Assembly (NCBI RefSeq): GCF_000189635.1
Contig: NW_002476350.1
Coordinates: forward strand, 1,255-65,254
Length of the DNA: 64,000 nucleotides
Source: Tetrahymena thermophila SB210
Lineage: Eukaryota; Ciliophora; Oligohymenophorea; Hymenostomatida; Tetrahymenidae
Direction of reading: 5' to 3'
The notes under the pieces are model-generated. The model was not told the DNA's origin. It searched no databases and was given only the letters and a program-made list of their open reading frames with translations. Below, piece after piece: positions 40,379 through 52,688 of this stretch (positions are counted from its first letter, which is position 1; the number at the start of each line of letters is the position of its first letter). Position numbers and translations under genes: made by a program.

Positions 40379-42184
40379 TCATTCTGTTTTAGCAGCAAAA
40401 GCATTTTAATGTTATTTAATCCATGCTTCATTTGATGTAGGATCTTTGCCTGTAATAGTTTTGAAATCATGACTTAAAGTAGAAACTGAAGCATCTTACT
40501 TCTCTGCAAGTTAATAGAGTTCAATAATACCATTTACTTGCCATTCAGGGAGGAAGGCAACCAAGGCTTATTTAGTTCCTTCTACAGTAGCGTTAACATA
40601 TTTAACTTCTCTTCCAAGGGCATTAGTGAATGAGTGAGCAGTTTCATCTTATGACTGTAAGTCGCTAACAATTGTGTATGTTTTATTGTGATGTTTATCG
40701 TGGTGATGGAGAATTTCTGCTGCAGCAACACCAGCATCGTGGCAAGAAACGCTAGTCATTTTAAAGTGACCATCAATAGGACCATAGAAGGTATTTTAGC
40801 TGCTAATTGTTGCTGCTGAACCAAAGAAATTTTCTGTGAACATTGGTAGTCTAAGGAATCCATAGTTCAAACCACTTTATTAAACTTCTGATTCTATTTC
40901 TCCAAACTGTCTTCCAAAGAGAACATCATGGTTACCTGCAACTGCTACAGATACAACTAACAAATATTCTACTTTAGCTTCTTTAGCTGCTTTGATAGCA
41001 TTTGAAACTATTTATGCACGATTTTCAGTTGATGGAGTTACCAAAAATACGGCTTTATAATGAGCTAAAATTGCAGCAAGTTCTGACTAACCTTAGCTCA
41101 TATCTGCATGAACTACTTTTGCTCCAGCTGCTTCAAGTTCTTTGGCATTAGCTTTAGAAACATCTCTAACACCAGCAGTTACATGTGCCTTTTTCTCTAT
41201 AAGAGCTTTAACAGTTGCTGAACCAATATTACCTGATGCACCAAGTACAATAATGCCTTCCTTCTTGATTTCTTCCTTTGCTCCAAAAGCTTACTTATGC
41301 TATGCAATCCAGTCATGAATGCTAGTGGTATTACCTCCAGTGACTTCTTTAAAGCTATTAGTTAATACTAATTAACTAGGATTTTTATCATCTATAAGCT
41401 TGAAGAGTTCTAAAATACCATCTGCTTACCATTCAGGAAGGTGATGATCAATGAAGGATTTCTTTGCATCTTCATAGCTAACTTAAACGTATTTAACTTC
41501 CTTACCTACTACTTTAGAAAGCTCGCTTGCTATTTCATTTTAGCTCTTCTTATCGCTTGTAATTTAGAATATTTGATTTTTATAATCTTTGTAATGACTT
41601 ACTATTGAAGCAGCGGCATTTCCAGCATCTTAAACAGAAACTTAGCAGAATTAAGCATCAGCATTTACTGGGCCATAGAAGCAACCTTATTGAGCAATAG
41701 CCTGTGATTGCATAAGCATATTTTCATAGAAAATAGGTAAACGGAGAATTCCATAGCTGACTCCTAAATTTTTCACTTCGTTCTCTATTTCTCTAAATTG
41801 CTTGCCAAAAAGTACTTCATTATCGACAACTAAAACTGAGACTACAAGGATGTATTGCACTCCAGCCTTCTTAGCGGCTTTGGAAGCGTTGATGGTAATC
41901 TTAGCACGGTCAATGTGTCCAGGGGAGTTAATGAAAACGGATTCAAAACCCTTTAACTTTTCAGCTAAAGCATCTTCTTCGGAGCTCATATCTGCTTAGA
42001 TAACTTTAACTCCTTAATTGACTAATTCCTAAGCCTCTTTGCTATTAGGGTCTCTTACACCAGCAGTAACATTAACATGGTGTTTCTTAAGAGTCAAGAC
42101 TGTAGCTTTACCTATGTTACCTGTTGCACCTAAAACTAAAACGCTAGAACTTACAGGAGAAGATTTACTTGAACTGCAACCCAT
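40379..42184 (-). CDS. Double NmrA-like Rossmann protein (601 aa)
   Basis: Predicted NAD(P)-binding NmrA-family protein with two complete domains fused head to tail; usual family members have one domain of about 280-320 aa. ATG at 42184 (MGCSSSK: Gly2 and Cys3 suggest dual acylation and membrane attachment), TGA at 40379-40381, 602 codons, no intron. Domain 1 opens with VLVLGATGNIGKATV near residue 15; domain 2 opens with IIVLGASGNIGSATV near 318. Both keep GxxGxxG. Each domain also has the strand-4 region (FINSPGHIDRAK; FLVTPSTENRAQ), a QF.EIE.EV stretch, YG.LRLP, FYGP and a WQ.(D/N)GI.EL near its end. Substrate unknown. The paralogue at 37735 is its tandem duplicate. Codon use is regular and the region is relatively GC-rich, as in well-expressed ciliate genes. 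Confidence 0.9.
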
Positions 42185-44696
42185 TTAAAGTAATTATTAT
42201 GTTTTTTTATTATTACTGAATTATTTTAAGAGTATTTTTTTTTTTCGTTTTTAAATAATGATAAATTATTATAGCAATTAATAATTTAAATCAAGCTTTT
42301 AAAGGCAATACTAGCTAGCTGGAAAATAATCGATTATTTTCTTATTATGCATTTTTTAATAAATATTGTTTAAAAATAGCATTAATAATTTGTTTCAAGC
42401 CCAGAATTTAATTTTTTATAACTAATTAATAAAATTTTATTAGTCAAATAAAGAAACAAAAGAGCTATCATAGTTTTATTTGCAATCATATCAGCTTCAT
42501 TAAAATATAAAATTGATTTTTATAATTACAATAAAACCTGTTGTACTAGCACCTAAGGAACCAAAAATTTTACCCAAAATTTACTAGTACCCCTCTATAG
42601 ATAGGTTTCATGATCAAAAAGTTAAGTTAGGGATTGAAACTTTTGCCCATTTTTAATGAGTAATTAGTTTATAAAGTATCCAGTTGTTAGGTTTTCCCAT
42701 ATAAATAAGTGACGTCAAATTAGAAAAATAAATAAATAAAATATTCATAGACTTTTTTAGTATTTTTCTTGACTTTTAATGGTTTGTTTATTTTGAAAGT
42801 TTAGCAATACTTTTGGATAAATAAATAATTATTTTAAAAAAAGCTTTCTAACAGATATAAAAGCAAGATTTATAAATCATGTTTTTTTTGTATTAATTTT
42901 ATTTTAAAAATAGAGAAAATACTCCCATTTATAAGTAATTAATTACTTTCTTTACTAGTATTTTTTAAGAAATTAGTAAACATAAAAATTAGAAATTTAT
43001 TAATTTTTTCTAGCAAGATCAGAAAGATAAAAATAGTATAAGATTGTTTTGAATAAAATACGTTTATTTTCAAATAAATCAAGGCATTTTTTAAAAATAA
43101 AGTTTTAAAATCATCTAAAATTTAACTTTAATATGTAATTATTAAATTATTTTTATTGGAAAATTTTTTATTTATATTATATTTTAAACTACTTAAAATG
43201 TGTGGTTTAAAAATTTTTAATCTTCAAGTAATAGATTAGCTTTTTAATAAAATAAATTAGTTAATAATATAGATTATATTTTAAGTTAAAAGAATTTATT
43301 TTTGAATAAGAATTTAAATGTTTTACAAATATTAAAAATTAAACAATTATTTAAATAATTAGATAAATACTAATTTAATTTCAATTAAAAGACTTATTCA
43401 CTAAAAACTAATTAGCAAATAAATGATATAATTTTTACTGAAGCAAAAAAATAATATGTAAATGTAGAAATTTATCCTAAATATTTAAATTACAATGCAA
43501 TTAATAACTAAATTAAATATTAGATATTTACTGTATATAATCTAATTTATGGAGGGAATTTATATAAATTTTTTTTTGAAATTCATCTCCTTTAAATGCC
43601 ATCAAATTTAAAATAGCATTTTATGTAATAATCCATCTTAAATAAAAAACTTATGAGGTATATATATGTATATGTCATTTTATCCTCTAGACATCAAGTA
43701 ATGAATAAAAGTTATTATTAAATTTACAAAAAATAAATATAATCTATTTAGAATTTACTCTATAAAAATGTTTTTCCTCTAAAAATGAAAATGTAAATCA
43801 TTTTGAGCAATTGTAGTTATTTTAATATTTAAATATTTATTAAATTAAATGCTCTAAAAGCAAAAATAAATGGTGAAGAAAGTTCTTTAATTATAAAGAA
43901 AAACATTCAAATATAATATTTAAATTAAATAAATAAAATTACAATAAATTATCTTTAATATAGAATAAAGTATAATAAATACATGATTTCTAAAAATATT
44001 TATTATCATAAGTATGTCAGTCAGTCTACAATATTATTAAATTGATTTTTAAAATACTTTCAAAAATATTAATGAAGTGAATTTTATTTGAGAGTTTGTG
44101 AAAGATATTTTAGCTTATTTCTTATAGCTTTATTTTATTTAGTTAATAAGTTAATCATGTGGTGAAATTTTTTAGTGAATGTGAAAATATAATTAATTGA
44201 TTGTATTTAGTATAAAAAAAGACTGGTCAAAGTAAAGAACATTGAAATAGATAATATTTGTAATAAATTTCAAAACAATATTATTGTTTCAAGTAAGAGA
44301 TAAATATTAATTCAAGTATATTTTTAAAAAAAAGTATCTAGTAATAAAGATTTCCAGATTTCAGATTATTTTATGAATTTTTTTGGCAAAGAAAAGTTTC
44401 TGATAAAATTTATTGATATAGAGCAATTTTTTTATGGGTTTGATTGATATGATATGCACCTTATAAATTTTAGTATCAAAAAATAAGAAAAATGGGTTTT
44501 TCTTTAATTCTCATCTATAAATTAAGTATAATTTAGTAATTATCAAAAAATTAGAAGTAAGAAATTAAAATAGAAAGTGAGGTAAGATTAAAAAGATTAT
44601 AAAATCCTTGATAGAAAAGCAATTTATTGAATTACTTGCTTTATTATTATAATGTATAGCGTTAACAATATATCTAATTGTTCAAAAAGCGCCAAA
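42185..44696. other. Long intergenic region
   Basis: About 2.5 kb. No gene recognised on either strand. A patch at about 42540-42680 is richer in G+C than the rest and contains no recognisable frame or RNA fold. The remainder is AT-rich. Confidence 0.5.
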
Positions 44697-46292
44697 ATGG
44701 ATTAAGTGTAATCAAAGACTCATAAAATATAAAAAAAATGGAAAAATGAAGAAGCCAAAAAGGTAAACAATAAGAACTATTTACTCTTTATTGAGGAGAA
44801 TTCCAGATTTAAAGGCTTTAATTTTCCTCATAAAAATAACTAATACTCTCATACAAATATATTATCATCTGACGAATCAACTTACAATTCCTCTTCCAAT
44901 ACCGAAATAGATAAAAAGACTTAGTAATCAGACATCTTTGACAATTTTTCCTCAAGCGCTTTGTAATTAACCCAGAAAAATGATTAGCTTTATCCTTTAA
45001 GTTCTGTTATTTGTCAAAATAATACTTCATAAATGATGAACTAAAAATATTATCAATTAAATGCTACTCCAATAATTCTTATAGAACCCAGCGAGTCAAA
45101 ATGCTTTTGCCTATACAATGAAGTTGTTCTTGATTTTGATCTCTTGGATGAGTATAAATATATTTACTAGAAATCTTTGACGTAGGTGCTTTCTTCTTTT
45201 AAAAAGGTGAACCAAATTTAAAAGCTAAATAATGGTGATCTAATTGAAGTTTAGTAAGAAAGTTTTTCAAACCCAATATTAGAATTTACTTTCTTAATTA
45301 ACTAGCTTAAATCCTTAAATAATAGTGAAGCTTATAGGTGGTCTTAAGCTCTTCATGTATTTTAATAAAAAACATAATCCCAAATAAATTACATCACTAG
45401 TCTTAAGCAATAAGAAGGATAATCTTAAAAATTAAAAAATTTATTTGCTTAACGCAAACAATTTGCCTTTTAAAAGGCTTAAAAATTATCTAAGCTAATT
45501 CCTAGAAATCAATATTGCATGTATATTGTATATAATTTTGATTATGAGAGCTTAACTGTCAGATAGTCTCACACTGGATATAGCAGAAAGCTTCTTGACA
45601 TTATGGGAATTTCTATGCAAGATGCTCCATCTGTTTTTCTAAGAAAAGGTCCACTTGATTTAATAAACAAAAAAACTCATACATGGAATATGCTCTTGGC
45701 AGCAATACAATTAACAGGACATCCAAAGTAGGAAGTAATTGATATTGCAGAAGGGGAAACATTCATTTAAACGTTGGATGACATATAACTGCATGCAAAA
45801 ATTAGCATTAAAACTAACAACCTAACATTTTAATATGATAGCCACAACAATATAGATTTACCTATTTAAGATGATATGATGGTTGAAATCTTTTATGAAA
45901 TAGATGAAGAAAATCTAACAAAATTCTATAAGAAACGCAAAGAAAAGAGAATCCTTGAATCCTTCTCAATTTATGACATAATAGATGGAGAATTTGAATA
46001 TTTAATGGAAGTTGAGAATTTCTTATAAAAGTACTACGAAGCAAATATTTCTTCATTATCATAAAAGAAAAAAGCTGAGTTTGATTTAAAAAACAAACAA
46101 AAAAATGGTGTACAAAATTAATGTTTGGTTAAAAGTGAGAACAATAAATATTATAGCCTATCAGACTCACATATAATTTCTAAGAATTTGGATAAAATGA
46201 TCAATAAAGATTCCTCTATAAACTAAAATGTAGTAATCATAAAAGGAAATTTAAAATTGTCTGACGATTAAGATCCAACTGTTTTAATTTGA
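44697..46292 (+). CDS. Unrecognised 531-aa protein
   Basis: I do not recognise this gene. ATG at 44697 in the context CCAAAATGG, TGA at 46290-46292, 532 codons, no intron. Residues 1-120 are polar and low in complexity (N, S, Q, K). Residues 120-205 look folded (ATPIILIEPSESKCFCLYNE). Residues 215-270 are helical and rich in Q and K. Residues 272-400 form the best-structured part (QYCMYIVYNFDYESLTVRQ, GYSRKLLDIMG), with aromatic and hydrophobic alternation. A helical stretch (residues 395-450, KFYKKRKEKRILESFSIYD) and a polar tail complete it. The middle loosely recalls PAS-type sensor or regulatory folds in ciliate proteins, but I cannot name a family. No signal peptide or membrane segment. 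It is flanked by long intergenic regions on both sides. Confidence 0.8.
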
Positions 46293-47994
46293 AATATTAA
46301 GAAGATTGATTATATATACCACTATCAATAAAATTAGTTTATTCACTAAAAATTATTTAACAATTCATCGGCGATTTAAAAAAATATTTATAACAATCAT
46401 AATAAGATAACTCTAACTAATTAAAATAAAAGTTAATCTCCATAAATAAATAAATAAATAAATAAATAATTAATAAAATTAATTGATTACAAATTTACTC
46501 CTACTAATGTAATTAAAAATTTTTTGATGCAAATATTAAATAAATAAATAAATCAATCAATTAATTTTGGCTAATTTTTGAAGTAATTCCTTGTAGAAAG
46601 CAATATCATACTAAATAAAATATTTAATTAAAAGGTCAAAAATATATTTTCATTATGAATAAAATAATAACATTAATCATTCATTCATTCATTAATAATA
46701 TTAATCTAACTTTACTAAATTACTAAAACTAAATTTCATTAACTCTTATTAATTCATATCCATTCTATTTTCTATACTTTATTTGCAAATTATCTGTATT
46801 TTTTGCTTCATTTTAAGACAATAAATATATTAATTAAATTTTAAACATTAAAAATTAACACTCTCTCTTATTAATTCAATATTTTTTTTAAACATATCAA
46901 CTAGTTTAAATATATTTTTTCTTCCTTTTCTTTTTAAAATAATATGTTTATTTTAATGTAAATATTAAAGATATAAAAAATATTTATTTTTTTACATTTT
47001 TAGATAATACAAAAATTATATAAATATCTTTAATAGAAAAAAATAAATAATTTGCATAGCTTTTAATTAATATTATAAATAATATTTAAATTTAAATGAA
47101 AATTTATTTGATTTCATATATCATTTTTCCAATAAAAAGCTAATATTCTAATAAAATTTTAAATAGTTTATATGTTTTATAAATTTAGTAGTATTTAAAA
47201 GAGAGAGTTAGTGATTCTTTCTTCAGTAAATCAGATAAAAGTAATAAATAACATTTTCTCAATTTAGATAATTAATGTTATTTTTAATGTTAATCTAGAG
47301 AAGTAGTATTCTATTTGATATATAATATAGAATAAATGCTCAGTTAAAGTATTTATTAACCACAGAAAATAAATATTTTTTCTTTCTCAACATTATATAT
47401 ATTACAAATTGAATATTTTAATTTGTATTTAATTAAGTTATTAATGTAAATTTAGAATAGAATCTATATTTAAGTAAAGAAATATAAATATTTTGTTCAA
47501 AGAAATTAATTATAATTTAATAGTTCAAAATTTTATATATATTACAAAAAATATTCAAGCAAATAAAGGCATAAAAATAAAATACGAATTAATAAAATAA
47601 ATTTTCAATAAATTAATTGTTTTATTTGAATTTTGCTTATAGATTTTTTACTTTTTACAAATATTATTTGTTGTTAAAATGTATATATAATTATCTATCT
47701 ATGTATGTATATAAGTATTTGTTTATTTATTTAAAATAGATTTTAAATATTTGCAAAAGCTTATTTATTTATTTATTTATTTAATTAATTTTTTATCAGA
47801 ATTTCTCATCCATCCATCATATATCTTTTTGATTGATTATTTAAGAGTGAGTGCTTAGTATCTATCTATCTATCTACTTGTATGTATTACAACTTAAATT
47901 ATATAAATCATCTATTTATTGGTTACTGTAAATCCGCATTTTTCTTATGCTTAAAGCTGTCGGTAAAATATAATTAGAACTTTGGTTAGTTTTA
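46293..47994. other. Intergenic, microsatellite-rich
   Basis: No gene seen. It contains (AAAT)n near 46443-46468, (ATTC)n near 46678-46692, (TTTA)n near 47760-47782 and (TATC)n near 47860-47874. Confidence 0.6.
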
Positions 47995-48833
47995 TCAAAA
48001 AATTTAGCATGTTTTATTACACCAGTTTTAACTTTATGTTTATTTTAAGGGAATTACTGCTTTTTTTGGTTTCATCTTTCGTACTAGATCTTAAAATATT
48101 TGAAGGGCAATTTAATCTTCTTTTTTTAGAGATATTTCGTAAAAAGGAATATTATATTTATCTGCAACTTGCTTGCCCTCCTCAAAAGAAACTTCTCTAT
48201 ATGACTCTAAATCTTTCTTATTTCCAACAATTACTGCATGAAACATATCCTTTTTTATCAGTCTAACCTTTTGTATATACTTTTCTTCTAATTCCTGTAA
48301 AGAATGCTAACTTGTTATTTAGTACATAAACACTATACCATTAGCTTTACGTATAAATTCGTCTATAACAGAATCATAGAAAACTTCTTGTCCTGCAGTA
48401 TCCTAAATCTCTATATATTAAATATATTTATATTGATTAAATGTCAAATAAGCTCTATATAAATATCAAATGATGAATATGATTAATGAACTCTTGATAT
48501 AAAGCGAATTGATTGCAAAAAGAGGATTTTCTATTTATTCTTATTTTTTATACATTCATCTTTCAAAAGAAATTGAAAAACACAAAAATGATGGTTTTTT
48601 ATTTGCTAAAATAACTTACCAACATGCTCATCTTATCCATCAACAGACATTTTGAATTTATGGACATCATATAATGTAGGGTCGTATTATTCAATGAACC
48701 TGCCTTCTTTGACTCTTACTGTCATAGTTGTCTTACCAGCACTACCTTCACCCAACAGGACTATATTAAGTATATCGTCTTTATTAGTTGAAGAGTCCAA
48801 AACGGACGATCTAAAAGGCCCCATTTCTCTCAT
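47995..48833 (-). CDS. Ras-like small GTPase with CAAX end (209 aa)
   Basis: Membrane-anchored GTP switch of the Ras superfamily. Two exons, 48620-48833 and 47995-48410, with an intron of 209 nt (GTAAGT...TATAG, phase 1). ATG 48833, TGA 47995-47997. G1 is GEGSAGKTT (28-36), the switch I threonine is in DPTLYD (51-56), G3 is DTAGQE (75-80) and G4 is NKKD (135-138). The G5 loop, usually (E/T)SAK, reads EISLKKE and is unusual. The C-terminus CQIF (206-209) fits a CAAX prenylation box, with a second Cys at 202. The effector region does not match classic Rab signatures, so Ras/Rap/Rheb-like is the closest placement; the subfamily is uncertain. The 20-residue N-terminal extension is longer than in Ras (a start at residue 4 is possible). 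Confidence 0.9.
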
Positions 48834-50144
48834 GTTTAAATTGGTGAAATCTATCTTTATATGGTCAAAAATTAATTGATTAATTGTTTATATATTTTTT
48901 ATTCTGAAAATAATTAATTATAATGATTATTTTTTTTTTGATGTATATAAAAAAATTTATTAGAAATAAATTTAGTAAAAATAAACCATAGACATATATA
49001 AACATACATACATATATGCAGGTAAATTCACTAGTGAAATAATATAAACAAATTCAACTGTAAGTGGTTTCTGTTTGCGTAAAATCTAAATTTCTACTCC
49101 AATATTAAACTAAAAATTTAATTGCCATTAAAAAATGCAGATAAAGTACATGTTAACATTTAACTAACTATCTCAAATCAAGCTTTATAAAATATTTTGA
49201 TTTATATTTTTAAATAGCTTGTATTTTTAATGAAAAACAAATCTTACACTTTTTATTGTAAAAACTCCCATTAAAGAACTTTTAGTCATTATCCCATCCA
49301 ATTTTTTTGTTTTTGATTATTTAAGTAAATATCTAATCAGTAAATTTACTTTTTAATTAATTGTTACTTCTATATCTATTAAATTATCAAATAATACATT
49401 TTTTATTAATTAAAAATAAATAAAAATAAACAAAATTCTAATTTAAAAATTCATTTGAAACTTTCAATAAAGAATTTTATTTTGATTTCAATATTTATTT
49501 ATCTTAAATAAAATAAATATCCAGCATTCAAATAAAAATGATTGAAATTTTTAATTTAAACCATTAGTTTTGTAAGTTAAAAAATAAATAAATAAAAAAT
49601 GTAAATGAATTAATCACAGCTAATGTAAAAAATTTCAGAAAGGGTAAAATAGCATAAAAGTTTTATAATTAAAATATTTAAAGTTTGTCAAAAATAAAAT
49701 TTTAAAAATAATTAATTGTTTTAAATAAGTCTTAAAGCAGTTTTTATACTTAATGTTAGTTTATTTAATTAATTTACATAAACATTTGTCAAAAAGTAAT
49801 CTTAGATTATATTTATTATACACAGATAATTGGTTGATTATTAGAATGTGTTTTATTTTCAGCAATTATTAAAAATAAAAAAATTAAATGCAAAATTAGA
49901 AAAATACTTATTTATTTATTGATATATAGATAGATATATTTATTTATTTCTATCAATAAAAATCATACCAAAATTATTATTAATTTAAAAGGCAAATAAA
50001 TTGATATTTTTGCAGAAAATAAAATAGTAAAAATACTTTTAGTAGGAATTTAATATTATTATACGAATATTATAATTTATATATTTTTATTTTTAACAAT
50101 AATTTAGATTTAGTAAGCAAAAATTTTAAATTAGATTATCTAAT
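48834..50144. other. Intergenic
   Basis: About 1.3 kb of AT-rich sequence between the GTPase start and the coiled-coil gene stop. No gene or RNA recognised. Confidence 0.6.
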
Positions 50145-52246
50145 TCAATAAAATAGTTTCTTTCCTTATTAGAGGAAGACACTGTTATTTCTTCTTAATT
50201 CAGAGTTGATCGGTTACTTAACAGGTGAACTAAAATCGTTGTTGTAGAGTTCTGGTTTTTGCTCTTAAGGTAAAGCTATTGAGCTAGAATTCTTATGCAA
50301 TGTAGATTATGGTAGGCTCTGAGCTATTTGGTGTTCATCATGGCTTTAGAAGCGACTTCTAGGGTTTTAAAACATTTAGATATTTTCAGGAGTAGCTAAT
50401 TTATGCTAGTAGCCTAAGCAATTATTAATCATTTTTAGCTATTTAATTCTTTGGTGATCTTGGAACATTCCAGGAATTGAGGGGGTCAAACCATTAGCCT
50501 TTAATATTATTTAATAGATTTGTTTTAAGCCATACAAAATTTTAATAAATTTACCTCAAAAACTTATTTGTTAATTTTTAACTCTCTTTTGTCCATATAA
50601 TCTTTATTGTTGTGAGTTCTATGATACATCTAATTTTTTATAAAATATTTTAATATTATCATAGAGAATAATGATGGTCATGAATCATTTGAATTTATCT
50701 ACCTAATCTTTTAGCTCATTTTAATATTCTCTTTTCATAGCTTCTTGATATTACTTTACTTCATTTTGCTATTCTAAAACTTCTTTATCCTATTTTTTTA
50801 TGAAGAAAAACTATTTTTTCCAAATTTGATGTGTTTGTTGACTTTACTTTCTAAAGCAAATAATCATGATATTTGATTTTATCAATTGTAACAGCGATTT
50901 AAGCATCTTATTTCAATTGCATCTAGTTTTTCAGTGTTGAATTTATTGCTGTTTTAATCTTTATTAAAATAAATAATTTTTTTTTAATATATTTTTATTA
51001 TTTAATCTATTTTTAAATAAAAGTGATCATTTTTGTTTTTTCCTATAAAATAATATTTATTTTATATTACTTTCTAACGTTGTTAAAACTCTTCAGCTTT
51101 CTTTTCTTCTTCTAGTTGCAATCTACGTTAGTTGTATTCATCTACTAATTTTTTTTCTAAGTTTCTTCTGTCTTCGATTTGCTTAAGATGATTTTCTAAG
51201 TATATGTTTTGCACTGGATTGTTCATGCTTTTATAATACCTCTGTTTCAGTTAATCTAAAAACTTTTAAAGTTTGAAATATTCAATAAATGATCATTTAT
51301 TTATTTATTGTTTTATTTTAAATTACTTGCTCTCTTCTTTAGTCTTACAAAGAAAGCTAGTTGAATTCTGATTAGGCCAGCTACTTGTTTCTCTCTCTAG
51401 CTCTTTCCATTTCTATTTTTTTGATCTAATTTTTTATCAAAAATTGATCAAAAGCAAACAAAAATATTAAATAAATACCTCTTCTTGAGCATGATTTGCA
51501 TTTAGGAGTTCACTTTTAACAAAGTATTTCTCTTGTAATTGAATTTCTTTGAACCTCTTTTCCTATTCCTCAGCATCTTTAATTCTTTTTTCTGCTGCCA
51601 TTCTTTCCAGCTCTCTTTCTTTAAGCTAATTTTAATTCATAAATAAAATCATTAAGATATATGAAAATTCAGTTATCTTTACTTGTTGCTATCTCTTTTA
51701 TTCAATCAAGCTATAATTAAAATCTCTACATTATTAGTGTTACTTTTCATTCTACACTTATCTTTACTCAAAGTAATCATTCATCATCTATAATTAAAAT
51801 TAATTTTATAAATATACAATGAATTATATAAGGATTACTCTATCATGCAAAGACTGATATTAGCCTGTACCATTTCTTCTCTCGTTTTCCTACTCCCTTT
51901 AAATTTACTAATGCTAGTCAATACTGACCTTAAGATCTTGTCTATTATTGAAATAAAATATAATCTTTCAAAATCTACATATCACTAATTTTTATTTGCT
52001 ATACCTGTAATTTTTTTTAATTTCGTCTTCTAACTTTTTCTATTCATCAACAAGTTCTCCTTATTTTCTCATCTGCAAATCTTGCAGATAAGCCCATTCA
52101 TTTTTATATTTTTGCACTTTTATTAATGTATTTAACAAATTAATAAAAAATGTATAGGATTGTTTTAAGTAAAATATTAATATGGCAACTCAATAAAGTG
52201 CTAAATTACAGTCTGGAGAATATCTTAAAGGGGATTCTTAATACAT
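50145..52246 (-). CDS. Coiled-coil protein in 11 exons (466 aa)
   Basis: Exons: 52210-52246, 52005-52116, 51839-51941, 51683-51787, 51479-51625, 51327-51425, 51071-51241, 50848-50958, 50703-50789, 50555-50629 and 50145-50498. All join in frame (1,401 nt), and most introns are short and AT-rich. Residues of about 15-350 are almost continuous charged helix (K, E, Q, R), for instance KLEDEIKKNYRQDLK, RELERMAAEKRIKDAEEQEK and RRLQLEEEKKAEEFQQRQ, typical of trichohyalin/plectin-homology and other axonemal or basal-body filament proteins. The last 117 residues are not coiled: they begin ANGLTPSIPGMFQDHQR and become Ser/Pro/Gln-rich. A ciliary or cytoskeletal role is inferred from composition only. 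Size resembles MNS1/CFAP-type proteins, but I cannot assign it. The start follows an in-frame TGA upstream; a further 5' exon is possible. Exon 9 could instead start 21 nt earlier. Confidence 0.82.
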
Positions 52247-52688
52247 TTCGCTAACAATATTTACAGATTTTCTTCAGCAAAATGACTGCTTTTAACTAAA
52301 ATAATTGATGAGTTATATTTTTATTTAGAATAATTATTATTAAATTTTTTTTTTTGCTTAATTAATCTGCTAATCTTCGATTGGGTTTTTAATGAAAAAT
52401 ATATGTATAGTAAAAAATAAATTTCTAAGAACCTTAATGGCTATAAATTACTATCTTATTTGTTCAGTGAACAATAAATTATAAAGTAAAATCTTAATTT
52501 TTTTTCAATAAATTTTAATAAATTTACATTTTGTAGGATTTTTCTAATAATTATTAAAATGGAATAAAAATTTGCTTGAAATTTTATTATAATTATCCTT
52601 AATAACTCACTTTAAAAATATAATAACAATTACATATATAAAAATTTTCTTTTAAAATGTTTGTTAAAATTTTTTAATTACAGACAGT
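52247..52688. other. Intergenic between coiled-coil gene and ALG11
   Basis: About 440 bp; no feature seen beyond A/T runs. It must hold the promoter of the coiled-coil gene and the ALG11 3' end. Confidence 0.6.

Noticed and set aside
41802-41999. Plus-strand 65-codon frame inside the NmrA-like gene
   Set aside because: Antisense shadow of a strongly supported minus-strand coding region; it has no motif of its own.
42540-42680. Patch with more G+C considered as a structured RNA
   Set aside because: No convincing stem pairing or conserved RNA motif seen; left as intergenic.
45862-46062. Minus-strand 66-codon frame in the 44.7-46.3 kb gene
   Set aside because: Shadow of the 531-codon plus-strand frame.
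47982-48266. Plus-strand 94-codon frame opposite the GTPase
   Set aside because: It lies antisense to exon 2 of the GTPase, whose G motifs and splice sites are clear.
48652-48879. Plus-strand 75-codon frame opposite the GTPase start
   Set aside because: Antisense to exon 1, which encodes the P-loop on the minus strand.
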